Assembly (NCBI GenBank): GCA_026874595.1
Contig: CM049320.1
Coordinates: forward strand, 3,911,464 to 3,975,463
DNA length: 64,000 nt
DNA from: Sipunculus nudus
Taxonomy: Eukaryota > Annelida > Sipuncula > Golfingiida > Sipunculidae
Direction of reading: 5' to 3'
The first letter of the stretch is position 1. Each line of letters opens with the position of its first letter. This document shows positions 1-12,500 of this stretch, in pieces. A model generated the notes under the pieces. It saw nothing but the letters and a program-made list of their open reading frames with translations. It was not told where the DNA came from and did no database searches. A program made the position numbers and the translations under genes.

Positions 1-226
1 AAAAATTTAAAATAAAAATCATAAATGTTATTTATTACATTAATAATATTATATTCTGTAAATATTAATAAATATATATTATTTGTGAACTATACATAAC
101 CGTATTAAAAATAAATATATAATAAAAAAATTCGAATTCCAAAATTAATGTTTATTATTACATTAATGATATAATATTCTATAAATATTTATAAATATAT
201 TACTGGTGAACTATACATAACCATTC
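1..226. repeat. Diverged AT-rich tandem duplication (~121 bp unit)
   Basis: The phrase GTGAACTATACATAACC recurs at 85 and 206, with similar AT-rich sequence (TTATTACATTAATRAT) before each. Two units, clearly diverged. No coding potential seen. Confidence 0.6.
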
Positions 227-321
227 AGTGTTAAAATATTGAAAATCTGACTGAAAACATCTTTCATACGTCAGTTACAATGCATAATATATCAGGAAAT
301 TAGATCAGATCACTATTTTAA

Positions 322-606
322 TCTTGCCTAGGCAGGTTTTAAATTCGCCTAAGTGATAACAGGCAGATTTTAAACTCGCCTGGATGATACCAGACGGATT
401 TTAAACTCGCCTAGGCGAGATTAAAATCCTGGTCTGCATCATGATGGATTTCAATCTCGCCTAGGCGAGATTGCGATTGTGATCTCGTCTAGGCGAGTTT
501 TAAATACGTCTAGGCGAGATCACAATTGCAGTCTCGCCTAGGCGAGATCACAATCGCAATCTCGTCTAGGCGAATTTGTAATCCGCCTTGATTTTAATCT
601 CGTCTC
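322..606. repeat. Array of CTCGCCTAGGCGAG palindromes
   Basis: About eight copies of a palindrome centred on CCTAGG or TCTAGG, several with the full CTCGCCTAGGCGAG. Spacers GATCACAATTGC and GCGATTGTGATC are inverted copies of each other, so the array folds at more than one scale. Confidence 0.75.
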
Positions 607-608
607 TG

Positions 609-615
609 ACATATA

Positions 616-686
<71 letters not shown>

Positions 687-705
687 AAGATATATATATA
701 TATAT
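609..705. repeat. (TA)n microsatellite
   Basis: About 95 bp of nearly pure TA next to the palindrome array. Confidence 0.9.
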
Positions 706-1961
706 GTGTGTATATAAACCAGAAGATTATTTATTTGACTGTATGCTAACTTTAATTAAAAATAGTCCATTAAAAAGAAAATAAAGACAAGTGTGGTCAT
801 ACAGGAGGCAGATAATTACGATTTCTGCGTTTCTTGGAAGAATTAGGCCTAGTAAAGGCCCATTTTTTCCCCATGAGCTATTGTACATGATCCACGTGTT
901 CGAGGCCGGGAAATGGTTGGGGGCGGGAGTACAAATTTATAACTTATTTCCTTAATGCGACCACTTATATTTGCATATGCCTGCATAACTATATCCATAG
1001 GCACACGCGCGCGCGCACACACACACATATATATACGATTTGGACAGTTCGGCCTTCCATCTCTGTGTTTTTCCAGCGTGTGGCTATAGGCCCTACTGAC
1101 TTACGGTTAAACTAGGGGCCTAGTTTATAACTGAATCGGAATGCGCTTATAAATATTCCTGGCACGACTATTCATGACTTCTCTGTACTCATACACCAAC
1201 AGCCTCTGTATAAAATCTATGACAAAACCACGTACACGTGCTTGGCCCAGATACCATGGTTCCCAGCCTGCCTTAACCGTAGCCCAGACAGATCTAATGA
1301 TCGATACCCATTGCGCGTGTCTAGTGACCTTGACTTTCAGTAGGGGGCGCGCGTGTACAAGTGCTTTGCACTCGGAAATCATAAAAACAAAAGTTGGCAA
1401 CATAAAAGTATCGCAACTGTTAAAACCGTCCAGTCCTCTGAAGGTGACAGTTGGTCGGTCCTCAACATTCATGCATAGGCTATGCACGAAAATTGTAGGC
1501 CTGTTTAATTTTTATACAAACTAAATGTACCTAAATATTCGAGACCCGAGGCTATATTTCACAACACACATTTTCGATCTGTTTGAATAGGGGTTATGAC
1601 TAATAAATTACCACAGGAATAGCCGAATTTATACACCAGATTTATTTACAACCCCGGTGTGGAGGTTGGAGAGGTATAAGGGGGCTGGGATGTCTTGAAG
1701 GGGAGTTGGCCGTGCATCCCGAAAGCGTAATATTTGAAACTCTCATGGGGGTCAGCAGGCTCGAGTCTGACGTAATATATATGGTACAATCTGATGCCAA
1801 TCTTTGCGCAAGATAGGGACTACATTAGTCAAATATTCTTTCCGTTCGAAATTTCGAATGTAATGGGAAAATATATAACATTAAAAAGTGAAATTTAATG
1901 GTAAAGAAGACTGAACAAACTTTTTTTTCTTTTGTCAGGTGTTTGCTAAATAGGCCTATAA

Positions 1962-2148
1962 CAGGGGCGGATCTAGGATTTTGGAAAGGGGAGGGTCACG
2001 CCCAGGAAACTGAAAGTAAACCTAAAAAGGTCCTCTGGTCCGGGAAGGAGGGGGCAGGGTCGCAGAATTTTGTTTGAAACCCTGTAAAAAGTTGTTTTGG
2101 CTCCGAAAGGGGGGGGGGGGGGGTCCGGACCCCCTTCACCCGCCACTG
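1962..2148. mobile_element. hAT-like MITE, copy 1
   Basis: Starts CAGGGGCGGATCTAGG and ends CCCGCCACTG; the ends are imperfect inverted repeats (CAGNGGCGG). This end style is common for hAT-type MITEs in invertebrates. No clear 8-bp target duplication remains. Contains a G15 tract. Confidence 0.55.
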
Positions 2149-2850
2149 TATATATATTTTACAGCATATATGACATTACGTCACGGAAATTTTCTTTAGA
2201 CGAAAGACTGTCAAGTGTGAAACCCGTGAGATCTTAGCCTTTTTTTGAGATGCGGAGAGGGGGTGCATTAGGCGAAATTGCACGGTTCACAAGTATATCT
2301 CCGCATGTGTACGGAGGGGGGAGGGGGGGGGGGGGGGGGGGTGTCTCTCGGTTTGACTTAGGTATAATTCCACGTGTAGAAACGCATCCACACATGCATT
2401 TTTTCATGACCGATTCACTCAGGACATATGCAGTGAAATCCAAAGAACACCTGCACACGTTAACCCTAGAGTAAGGTTATTTTTCAGTTTTCATCCAATC
2501 AACACAGTAACATGTTATTTTTTCAGTTTTATTTTGTTCCATCAAGTCAGCATTTCATGTTACAGACCGAGGTACGTTCATAAAAATTAAAGTTTACAAT
2601 ACTTATAAACCTATTTACACGTACTACCTACAAGGGATACGCACATCTCCACTTAAAGCTCGTTGCCCTATTTTTAAAGCAAGTTTTGGGCATCCTCAGC
2701 TAAAATAAATACTGCTTCTCCGTGGCGCGATAAACTTTAAAACAATTAATAAATGCTGTTTACTCGGGTCTGTGGTGACTCCGGGAATATATTTTATACA
2801 AACATGGTTGATTTTTTTTAGATATATCATTAACATCACAATGCAAGTAC

Positions 2851-2854
<4 letters not shown>

Positions 2855-2909
<55 letters not shown>
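2855..2909. repeat. (TA)n microsatellite
   Basis: About 54 bp of uninterrupted TA. Confidence 0.9.
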
Positions 2910-2913
<4 letters not shown>

Positions 2914-5733
2914 CTACCTTTCTGTTTTAACAGAGGCCGTTTGAGGTATTTTAACATCCGATATTTTACAGACTGTGTAAACGGTCTCCGAAGCACATCT
3001 AGTAAGTACATCGTAACATGTAATGGTATCCTGCGTGTGGAAGCTCTTGATAATACGCAGTTGTCATGGCTATCCACTGCTTCTTGTAGCTACAACAGTT
3101 ACAACACCAAAATGCCGTTCAGCAAAGTTCAGAAAGATTTGTGCTATAATTTACATCCTTGTGTTATCAAAAGGTGTGCCATATGCTGAAATCCCGATAG
3201 TTGTGATTATGTGCATATTAACATGAGTGTCCCTGTTCGTTCATTACCAATTTGTAAATGGAGAGAAAACCAATGTAAACCATATATGCTTGCATATAAA
3301 AGCAGGGCTCGTGGACCCCAGAGTCTAGATTAGGCGCGTACTGGAGAGACGTCTCGTTGAGACTGGTCAAACTACTATCTACTGAGTACTGGTCTGGTCA
3401 AAATTTGACTTCACCTCCCGATTCCTGTAAAGAAAGCTAAAGTTGAACGCCGTACGGCCGTACCATATATAATGTGGACAAGTTATCACAGTGTGTATGT
3501 GTGTGTACGTGGCTTTGAAGATTAGTTATCTGTGGCAAGGAAAATTCCAGGGCAACCAACAATGGCATGACACTGGACTGGCTGCCCTTGCCTGCGTCCC
3601 TGAGATGTTACATGCTGGACGTCACAGTTCTCCGCCCCGTGTGATATGAGGTCATACCTCCAATGAAACAGGATCTTGCATACACAGAAAACCAAATGGT
3701 TCAAAAGGGCAAACCCCAAGTATATTCCTGAATTCCTACAAACATTTATGAAGGTTGACTATCGCATAGAAACTTTTGAGTATAAATCATCATTAATTAT
3801 GAATATATTAAACACCAATTCACCGGATTCTCTGAGCGGTTAAGATACTGTACTGGTATTACCGTTAAATGATTTAGTTTGGCAAACATGATTGCACTTC
3901 GGGAACTGTTTACACTGTTCAGTATAATGGCCTTACGCATTATAAATACACATGGCAGTTCAGTGGGTTGACCTATGGAAGTTAGGTATGATTGTTGTTC
4001 TCCATAAACATGTTTTCGAAACTTGAAAATGCAACATCTAATTTCGTCCTCTGACCATTAGTCCGATCATTGAAACTACATGTGCAGGATGTCCCCCATC
4101 CTTCCCAGGTACCGTGACAACTGATGCAAATGCCGCTGTGTATGTCATAACCCGGCCATGTCCTTCAGATGATGAATATCACGAGATGTTGGAATCTATG
4201 CTTCGTGCTCTAATTATTTCAATGTACTGACAATGACCTCTGACCTTTGCGGTGAATGATCGCACCGATTTGGTTCTGATGAGAAGTTAACCGTGGATGT
4301 CATCATCTGAACGCAGGGATCGTCTCTTGAGTGGTGCGATTTTTGACCTTCAAATAGCGACATCATCATCTTCAATTTATATTTTATTGCGTTCTGCTGT
4401 GTCACTATACCATTAACATACCACTTAAAAAATTACAACGACTATGGGCGGTCCCACCTTTCGAATCTTCATCATGAGAAAGCTAATAATTCTTGCACCA
4501 AGACAGGTTTCAAACTTTAAATATTATAATAATCCAGGTAACAAAACCTGATATCCAGTCACATTACATTTCACTACTTGTGACTGTGACTACTTGTGAC
4601 TCATATTTCAAATATGATCAATATGCGAGTGGTCACAAAATGATAAAAACTTTAGGCCACCACCAACAGTGGATGTAATTAAAGCTCTTTTTTCAAATCT
4701 ATTGAATTTTAATTTCTTGCATACAACTCCAACTGTAATAATACTTCTGCTATGACACGTCTCAATACAGAACTGTTGGGACATTACCATCCCGTTGTTA
4801 ATGCTACTGTGTAATAAAATAATTAAATAATAATGATAGGTGCTTTATACACCTGAGGTGTGTAGACCCGTTTTTCTGGGAGAAGTTACATGAAAATTCA
4901 TTCAGATAGGTATGAACACTTATCATCAGTCAAAGCTATTACACTGCATTTAATATGTAGCTAGCTAGCACGACACCTATGTAATTTAAATAAACCCTCT
5001 GTATCAACAACACCTGAGGCACATCATATCAGAATTCCTTACACCACAAACACTTCCACCGGGAAAGACATAATGTAAAAAAATATTAACATAAAGCCTG
5101 AACAGTTCTCTATATGATGATATTTTTATACAAATTTTAACTAAAATACAATGTGACTGCAAACTTTACCAGCAAACCAATCAATCAAGATTTTCTATTG
5201 ATAATTCATACAATAAAGGACCCCAGCCGGAGGCAAATTTGAGTGCAAAAATGCTTACACCCAGATCTTTATACCTTGTTAAGTGTATATTTAAGTATAT
5301 ACTTAACGTCTTCCCCTGACGATCAGGGGTTAAGCTTGAAAGAGAGTGAGACCCTGTGTAATTCTGGCAAATCAATCCTTGCAAAAAAAACATTGGTTTT
5401 CTTCTTGTGACATGGTATATATTGAAAGAATGAACAAACTATACAATAATATATGTAGGCAGGCCTTTTTGAAGTATGCATGTCAGTTATGTGTAGCCAT
5501 GAATTGACCATGTGCCCCGTGACCTTGCCATTCAAAGTGCAATGTCCTCACAACTATGAAATGTGACTTCCCGAGCCCCCCCCCCCCCCCCCCCCAACGT
5601 TACAGATCTTCACTTGATTGCCTGGCCTAGTATAATACTGATCAAAATATTGATTTTCCAGCCATATTCTCAGTTATCAATGATATCACAAGACTAGACT
5701 GATAACTGCACCACCGCTTTCATTAAACTGTCA

Positions 5734-5777
5734 GATTGGTAAATATATATATATATTTATATATATATTTACCAATC
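5734..5777. repeat. 44-bp palindrome (18-bp arms)
   Basis: GATTGGTAAATATATATA and its reverse complement flank an 8-bp AT centre. It lies about 60 bp beyond the inferred poly(A) site of SLC25A36. Confidence 0.85.
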
Positions 5778-5839
5778 ACATGATCTCAATGGCCATATGG
5801 CCTAATTTAATCCAAAAAGTTTTTGTGCAAAACCAGTTC

Positions 5840-6332
5840 AGCAAGTAACCAAGACATCTGTTTATTCAAGAAAAATCTGAAGCAATTTAACAGTTAATAA
5901 GTTAACAAAAAGATGTACCAACAAAGTTTACAACTATAACAGTGAAGCAGAAAGACCTAAAGTGTGAGCTGAAAACACTGCACTGCAATGTTTAGACACT
6001 TTAAGACCCCAATGTCAGCACAAACAGTTAAACATGACTTGGAAAATGTCCTTGAGATCCAAGTGAACAAAACGAATAGCTGTCAATGGCCCAGGTATTT
6101 TTGGTGCTGGTCAACCTTACCATTCCTCTAAACATCCAATGGTTGCTCCCTTCAACAATGCCAAAACAGGAAGGGTCCACTTAAAACAGGGGGTGAAACA
6201 AAGTGCCATTTGCACTGGTTCACCCACCTGCTCTGATGTGCCCTTCCTTCAGTCTGCAACTGGAAAGGTTAACCTTGGACGCCAAAAAGTGCATCCTAGC
6301 GTATATCCTTAATCGGATCTGGATATATATGG
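5840..6332 (-). terminator. SLC25A36 3' UTR and poly(A) signal
   Basis: After the stop codon the first AATAAA on the minus strand is at 5,866-5,861 (TTTATT on the plus strand). Cleavage would fall near 5,840, giving a 3' UTR of about 490 nt. A second weaker signal, ATTAAA, lies near 5,800. The end point is inferred, since no transcript was available. Confidence 0.55.
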
Positions 6333-6532
6333 TTATCCTCCTTTTGTACACAAATATACAACCGCTTCATATGTAGCCATCATTACTGCAGTATTTGGAA
6401 TTTGTCGAACAAGTTGCGTTGTAAGTCCACGATAAAGTCCTCGCACTCCTTCCTCATGAAACACGACAGATAATGTCTGCCAGAACGTTCTGTAATGTGA
6501 GCCTTCTTGCCGTAGCCTTGTCCGCGCAACCT
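6333..6532 (-). CDS. SLC25A36: SLC25A36 exon 7 (last coding exon and stop)
   Basis: Acceptor CTTTTGCAG|AGGTTG; 200 nt; residues 269-334 and a TAA stop at 6,335-6,333. Encodes [20 protein letters not shown], then the helix [20 protein letters not shown] and ends [12 protein letters not shown]. This completes carrier motif 3 (PHEVAR) across the intron. The C-terminus matches the length of the human protein. Confidence 0.95.
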
Positions 6533-9500
6533 CTGCAAAAGAATAAACAATTACAAGTATTTCAGAATGAGACGGAATTTCAAGAAGACTGCTGCAGTTT
6601 GACATTGAGATTGATCCACGTTTAGAAATAAATATCCCACAAGTTTGCTTTTAAATTTTAATGTGATGGATGATAAATAATTCAGCAAACGTATTCTGTG
6701 CACTTATCATAGAAATCAAGAAATGCATTACAGTATACCAGGAGAAAACTTACAAACAAGGATGTAAGCACAGATAAAATTTCTAAAACTAAACAAATTT
6801 TAAAATTGATACATCAGTACCTGTTTATAGAAAAGAAAACTAACATACCAAAATCCGGAAACAAAAATTTACCAGCAAAGCATGATATAAGATAATAACA
6901 ACCATCTCCCCAAACCCAAAGCTTATAGCAGTCTTAATCATTAAATTGTTTACAATTAAAAATGTTCACTGAACCTGGTGCTTCTGTGGCAAAGCCAAGA
7001 ATTTTATCATATCCACACGATTCCACAGTACATGTGTCAAATGAGTCAAAAACAGTTTACCACCGAGACTTATAACCTCTTGTTTGGTATTCACAATGAC
7101 TTAACTGGTTCATATAAAGTTCAACCCTCTGAAAATTTTTCATCCATTTACAAATTTGCCATTTCAATGCTCACCATGTGGATAGGCAACACACGTGGCA
7201 CATGTTTTTGACATTGCTCCGGCACCCATAAACTCAAAGAAGTCCAGTAAACCTCTCTGTTGACTGTCATCACCATTGTCTTGTTTAGATTCACGTAATT
7301 TTGCTTTAATAGCTTCATATATCACAAAATGTATCACAGTTTCTGAGATGCCGTAGTATGAGGCTGTCACCCCTTTGTAAAATCCTTTTATTCCATGAGA
7401 TCGGTATACATCACGGACACACTGTCTTACTGTCAGTCTGTTGTTTAGTCTGAAATATACAAAGTACATGAGTAAGTCAATATAAACATGCTTACTGATT
7501 TAATAAAGTATATAGAAGTATAGAATTGTGAAGTTCATTGTGTAGAACAGATGGCAGCTTAAATCAAATTATTATTATTATGCATGATACACACATATAC
7601 CTTGAGGATACTTGACATTTATTCTTGACTTTTTAGATGCATATGGTGTAAAACACTGCATTACTGTGGATGTACTTAATGTACTGTTGAAGTGATGACG
7701 GAAAGACTACATCCAAACAAAAATCTATTAATCAAGAAAATTCAGTGGGTTTGAAATATTGTGATTTTTTCTGTAAAAAAGCACTTTGTCTGAAAGCCAC
7801 CATTTTTTACACTGGGTCAGTCTTAAAGATATCAGAATTATTTTATTTATCAAAGCTCAAGTGGAACTGTGCGCCTTCAACCATGCTGGATGCTCAAATA
7901 TACTTTTTGAAAGAGAATGCAGTCAATATCTAACATAACTTGCATTGTAAATTTACAGAAACTGATAATTTCTGAAAAATAAAATCCCCATAACTATATC
8001 ATACTTACTTTTGGTCTAGCTGTAACCTTGTTTTAATAAACCATATAGGATTGGTGGTTGTGGAAGCTGTGAAACCTGAAATGGCAGAATACCAATATAA
8101 TCAATAAACTGATCTCATACTAAAATGAAGGGAACAACAAATACTTTATGAACAGGTACTCTTTATTTCCTTAGCCTTCAATAAATTTCATTATTTCAAC
8201 ATGTAGAGCTTTTATTACTGATCTGGGATAAGTTATTTTAAATGTTTCTTCAACTTTAGAATACACAAGTGTTTATTATTTGCCAGTTATCCCGCTAAAG
8301 CAAAATTTGCAGCACCAAATTCTATGAAACTTTGCGAAGGGCAGGGACATCACATTTGGTAAAGATCCTGAAAAAGAATTAAGTCGGATTGTAATGCCTT
8401 GTCAGTGGTGAGGGCTCCACTTGGTTATCAATCAATGTTAACTTTTTCTTTTACTGTAACAGTTGAAATCTCTGTCAGTCTCAAGTACTGGCACAGCAGA
8501 AATATAACATTACGATATACATAATTTCCCCTGTTGGGGGTAAACCTTACCTGCACAAGCTGCAGAACAAATATGTACAATAGGGGTGTCAGGGTAGAAC
8601 ACGTTGTTGAAGTAACTTTTGGACCGGGCATATGAATAAAAGTATATGGCCCTGCCAAAAACAAAAACAAAAAAATGTTAAATATTAAAGATCCCAGTTT
8701 AAATAGTGATATATAATAATATACCCAATATATATTATATAATATTATGTATTGCAACCATATAATATGTATTGGTACATTATTAATATCATATAACAAT
8801 AGTAATACTGTTACAAGCATTTAGATTGAAGGCTTAATGAATAAAATTTACTGAAAGAGCAAGGTCAATATGTTGATGCTAATGCCCTGTCCAAGCCTTA
8901 ACTTAAGCGGACAACACACAGACATGGATGGAGACTTGTAAACAACACGTACTTGTAAACATGCATAATTTACAAGCTGTTGTTTACATGTCAGTTTATC
9001 ATTCTGTGTCACGGTGAAAACAAGTCATGACTGACATGACCTAACATGTACTGATATCAACAAAGAAAACATAATAAAGAGCAACTCAAACCTTATCTGC
9101 AATTTTTAGATAAATTTATGCACTTCACCTAATTTCACAATAAAATGTCAAAACATTGTTTACATAATATACTAAGGACATGTTGTTTTCTCTAATTATC
9201 AGAGGCTCTTTATAACTTTAAGTACTGATACCGGAACATAGTGCATATTTTGGCACAGGGTCAAAGCTGATCAAATCATTCATAAATTGTTATTACAATT
9301 CCTCACTAGTCATTATTAATGCTTTCTGGAGCAAACCAATGTGACTCAGACTCGCAACAACCAACTGATTTATATGTACTCTACATATCCCCTGTGATAC
9401 TGTCTCTGCATACCAATATACATAATACAGTTTAAAGGGGCCCAATCACCTATAAAGCTTGTTGAGTTTACACGAAAAATAGCCTCTTCCCTTTAAAATT

Positions 9501-12500
9501 AATCTGTACTTGCCAAAATATTGCATTGAAACTGTTTAGTTACTCTTGTAAACAAATGATAAAAACAGTTCTCCCAGGTGTCAACATAAACAGTTGGCAA
9601 AAGTGTGTGTGACCGATTGCAGGACAGAGCCACAACACTTGTCAATCAGGAGAAGCCCTGAGTGACTTGGCCCAAAAATGTAATACATGTTCCTACTGGC
9701 TGAAACACCACGTATAGCCCCTCTTAATTTGACCTCTGGTCACACAGCCTTGTTATGGTAAACAGACATACGTTGACTGTGTTTACCAACACGCAGAGCC
9801 ATAACAAGGTTTTAAACAGCCGGGAACAGGAAATGAGACTGTGAGCTGGGATGATTCAGCTGGGAAACTTTTGAATAAAGCAAAACTGAACTGATGGTGT
9901 AAAGGAATAGGCATAATATTGCTCCTGATTATGCCCCTTAAAGCCTGGTGGTGTTGCACAATTCTACTCAAATGATTTTTACAGATTATCAAATGATAAA
10001 TCTCCAATAAATTCATCCATTAACAGAATTTGCAGGTAAATATGTGAGTTGACATGGGAAAACCTCTGATATTTAGAAGATGCAGAACTTCATTGATTCA
10101 GAATATACACTAACCAGATGAATAAGTACAGGTGAAGTGCCAAAATTTGGAGAAAAAAAAAACATAGATCTGATAGGTTTTCATACACATGGAAACCGAT
10201 GTACATCTGCAAATGCAGTAAATAATTCTTTTTCAAGATTTGTATATATGTACTACTGTATAAGAGATATTTTGTCAGGCCTACTTATTTTAACCTTTTT
10301 GCTTTCAACTCTTTTTTTATTTGGCATCATCAGAATATCTGACTGTCTGATCATATAACATGAAGGAAAACAATAGGAATACCTACTATGCAGAATATAG
10401 TTCATTTAATAACTAAATAATGAATACCTCTAGACCTGAGTTGAGCCCAATTTATGTCAACCTCTTAGGGTTTGTGTGGGGCATTTTGCGTATTATCTTA
10501 CTCCAGCTTTACTGCTTTCTAATCTGATGGACCTTGGAGCTGTAAATGCACCTTTGACCAGTTTGTGATTGTACAAGCTTGCCACGCCACCATGCACCAT
10601 ATAGCACACACTCCAAATTGTCAAGGGTTACAATGTTCACACATATTTCTACTAACTGTATGTTAGTAACTGCAACCAAACAATCCTATACCTTTATCTC
10701 AAATACTTCAGACATATAATTTGGGTTGGATCTTAGTTCTACTCAAACGATACAATGTCTAGAAACTTATGAGGAGTTTCCGTTGAATGGATGAAGAGGA
10801 TCTCTCCCAAAACAGAACCTGTTTAAAATCCATTTTTTAATTGAACAGAAATTATTTTTTTTTTTACAATGAAATCAAACTGTGTTTCCATCCTTGCAAC
10901 CAGACACATCTGCTATTCTATTTGCCCATTATTACCAGCTCTTGCTGGTGTCTGTCACAATAGCATGATGTCTTGCAGACATAATGATATATCATATTTT
11001 GCACTAAACAACATAAAAAAAAAACTTAAGCCCAGTAAAAAGGTTTTGGTGCCTGCTTTGATAGATATCAATACAAATCAAACAATCCCAGATTATCATG
11101 TATCATTCTATATGTATATACCAGGTACTGAGGCAGCTTACAGCTGACTTTTCTAAGAACTGTTTGGCATGCAATATTATGTTTATATTTGCACCCGAGT
11201 TGTACTAATTTTTTACACTGAGCAGTGAAAAAGAATTGTCACCAGTTGTAACTGGACTTCAGGAGTAGGAGAAATTATCTAAAACATGGCATAATTTTCC
11301 ATCAGGTCATGATCATTCTACTTATTAAATTAAAATTTAATAGAAAAGCTAATTAAAACGTATTTGGATAAAGAACAACAAAACTAATAATCTGATAGAA
11401 ATATGAAGGTTAAAGCCTGTCAAGACCAGCACTTGGCAGTAGAATTTCATGATCACGTATTACACAGCATGAAAATTTCTTGAGTGTAACACACAGCCTG
11501 ATCTGCAAAAGAGCGACTTGCAACAGGTCAATGAAGAAGTTTGGGCAGAAGTAGGAACTAAGGAAGAGGAGTATATGGAACACATCAATTATCAATGGTC
11601 ATACATCTGGTAAGAGGAGCCAGAATGTTTCATACAATGACAAAGCTGTTCTTGAATGGTACACCTATTCAGCATTGAGAATGACCTCCAGGGCAACTGA
11701 TATGTAACATCTATGTCCATGACCTTATGACCCAGTTTGATCAAGCTAGGAACATCCACCAACTCTGGTGTTTAATTTCCTGTGAAGCCCCTCATTAAAG
11801 TAATACAAGAAAACAACAGGACAATTAATCAAGAAACACTAATTATAAGAAGCCTTTGATATTTAATATGTGGTCGACAGACTCCCAATATAGACCAAAG
11901 AATGCTGTAATATGTAGATGTCCAGGATGTAATCCCAGTATTCATGACTATACCTGTTTCACAAATGACAGATTTTCCTGTCTGAAGCAGCTTACAAGGA
12001 CTATTTAATCTCCAGATGAATGTACAGGACACATTGTGACACCAGCAATTCAAAACTTCAAATGCTAGTGATAGCACAGCACAGGCTTGAGAGCCAGCCC
12101 AGGAAATTCTGTATAACCTGGTAGGGCCAGGTGATGAGAGAGTAAAGTATGATATCAAGATTAACAACCAGATTCCCTTGACACAACATCAGTTCACAAC
12201 TTTCCTTAATCCTTTTATAATTTATGAATTCATGGCAATAATGTTATAAAACTTTCATGGTATAAAAGTTAGTTTTATATAATGCACAGTGATGGTACAT
12301 TTTGGCCAAAATATGCCAGAATAATCAAAATTTAATAAGAAACATAACACCAGATGTGTTAACTTTCATTCTAATACATTTACAGATGAAACCTCTCGTT
12401 CTGCGCACCCATATATAACTGATACCTCTTAATTTGGGACACCATGGAATTGAGGTCCCGTGAGAAGTAGACTTTAAAGATCTCTACAATGGGAACCCTT

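Larger units (their letters stand above)
706..5733. other. Gene-free flank beyond the SLC25A36 3' end
   Basis: No exon with a recognisable product on either strand. It holds a (CA)n at 1,004-1,026, a MITE at 1,962-2,148, poly(G) tracts at 2,108-2,123 and 2,312-2,341, and (TA)n at 2,855-2,909. The remainder is unremarkable AT-rich sequence. Confidence 0.6.

Noticed and set aside
605-705. Telomere or centromere signal at the left edge
   Set aside because: Only (TA)n and short palindromes are present; no TTAGGG-type repeat and no long satellite.
1962-2148. 8-bp target duplication for hAT-like MITE copy 1
   Set aside because: Flanks GCCTATAA and TATATATT do not match well enough; only the inverted ends support the call.
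2760-3077. 105-codon minus-strand frame with a long YI repeat
   Set aside because: Driven by the (TA)n microsatellite.
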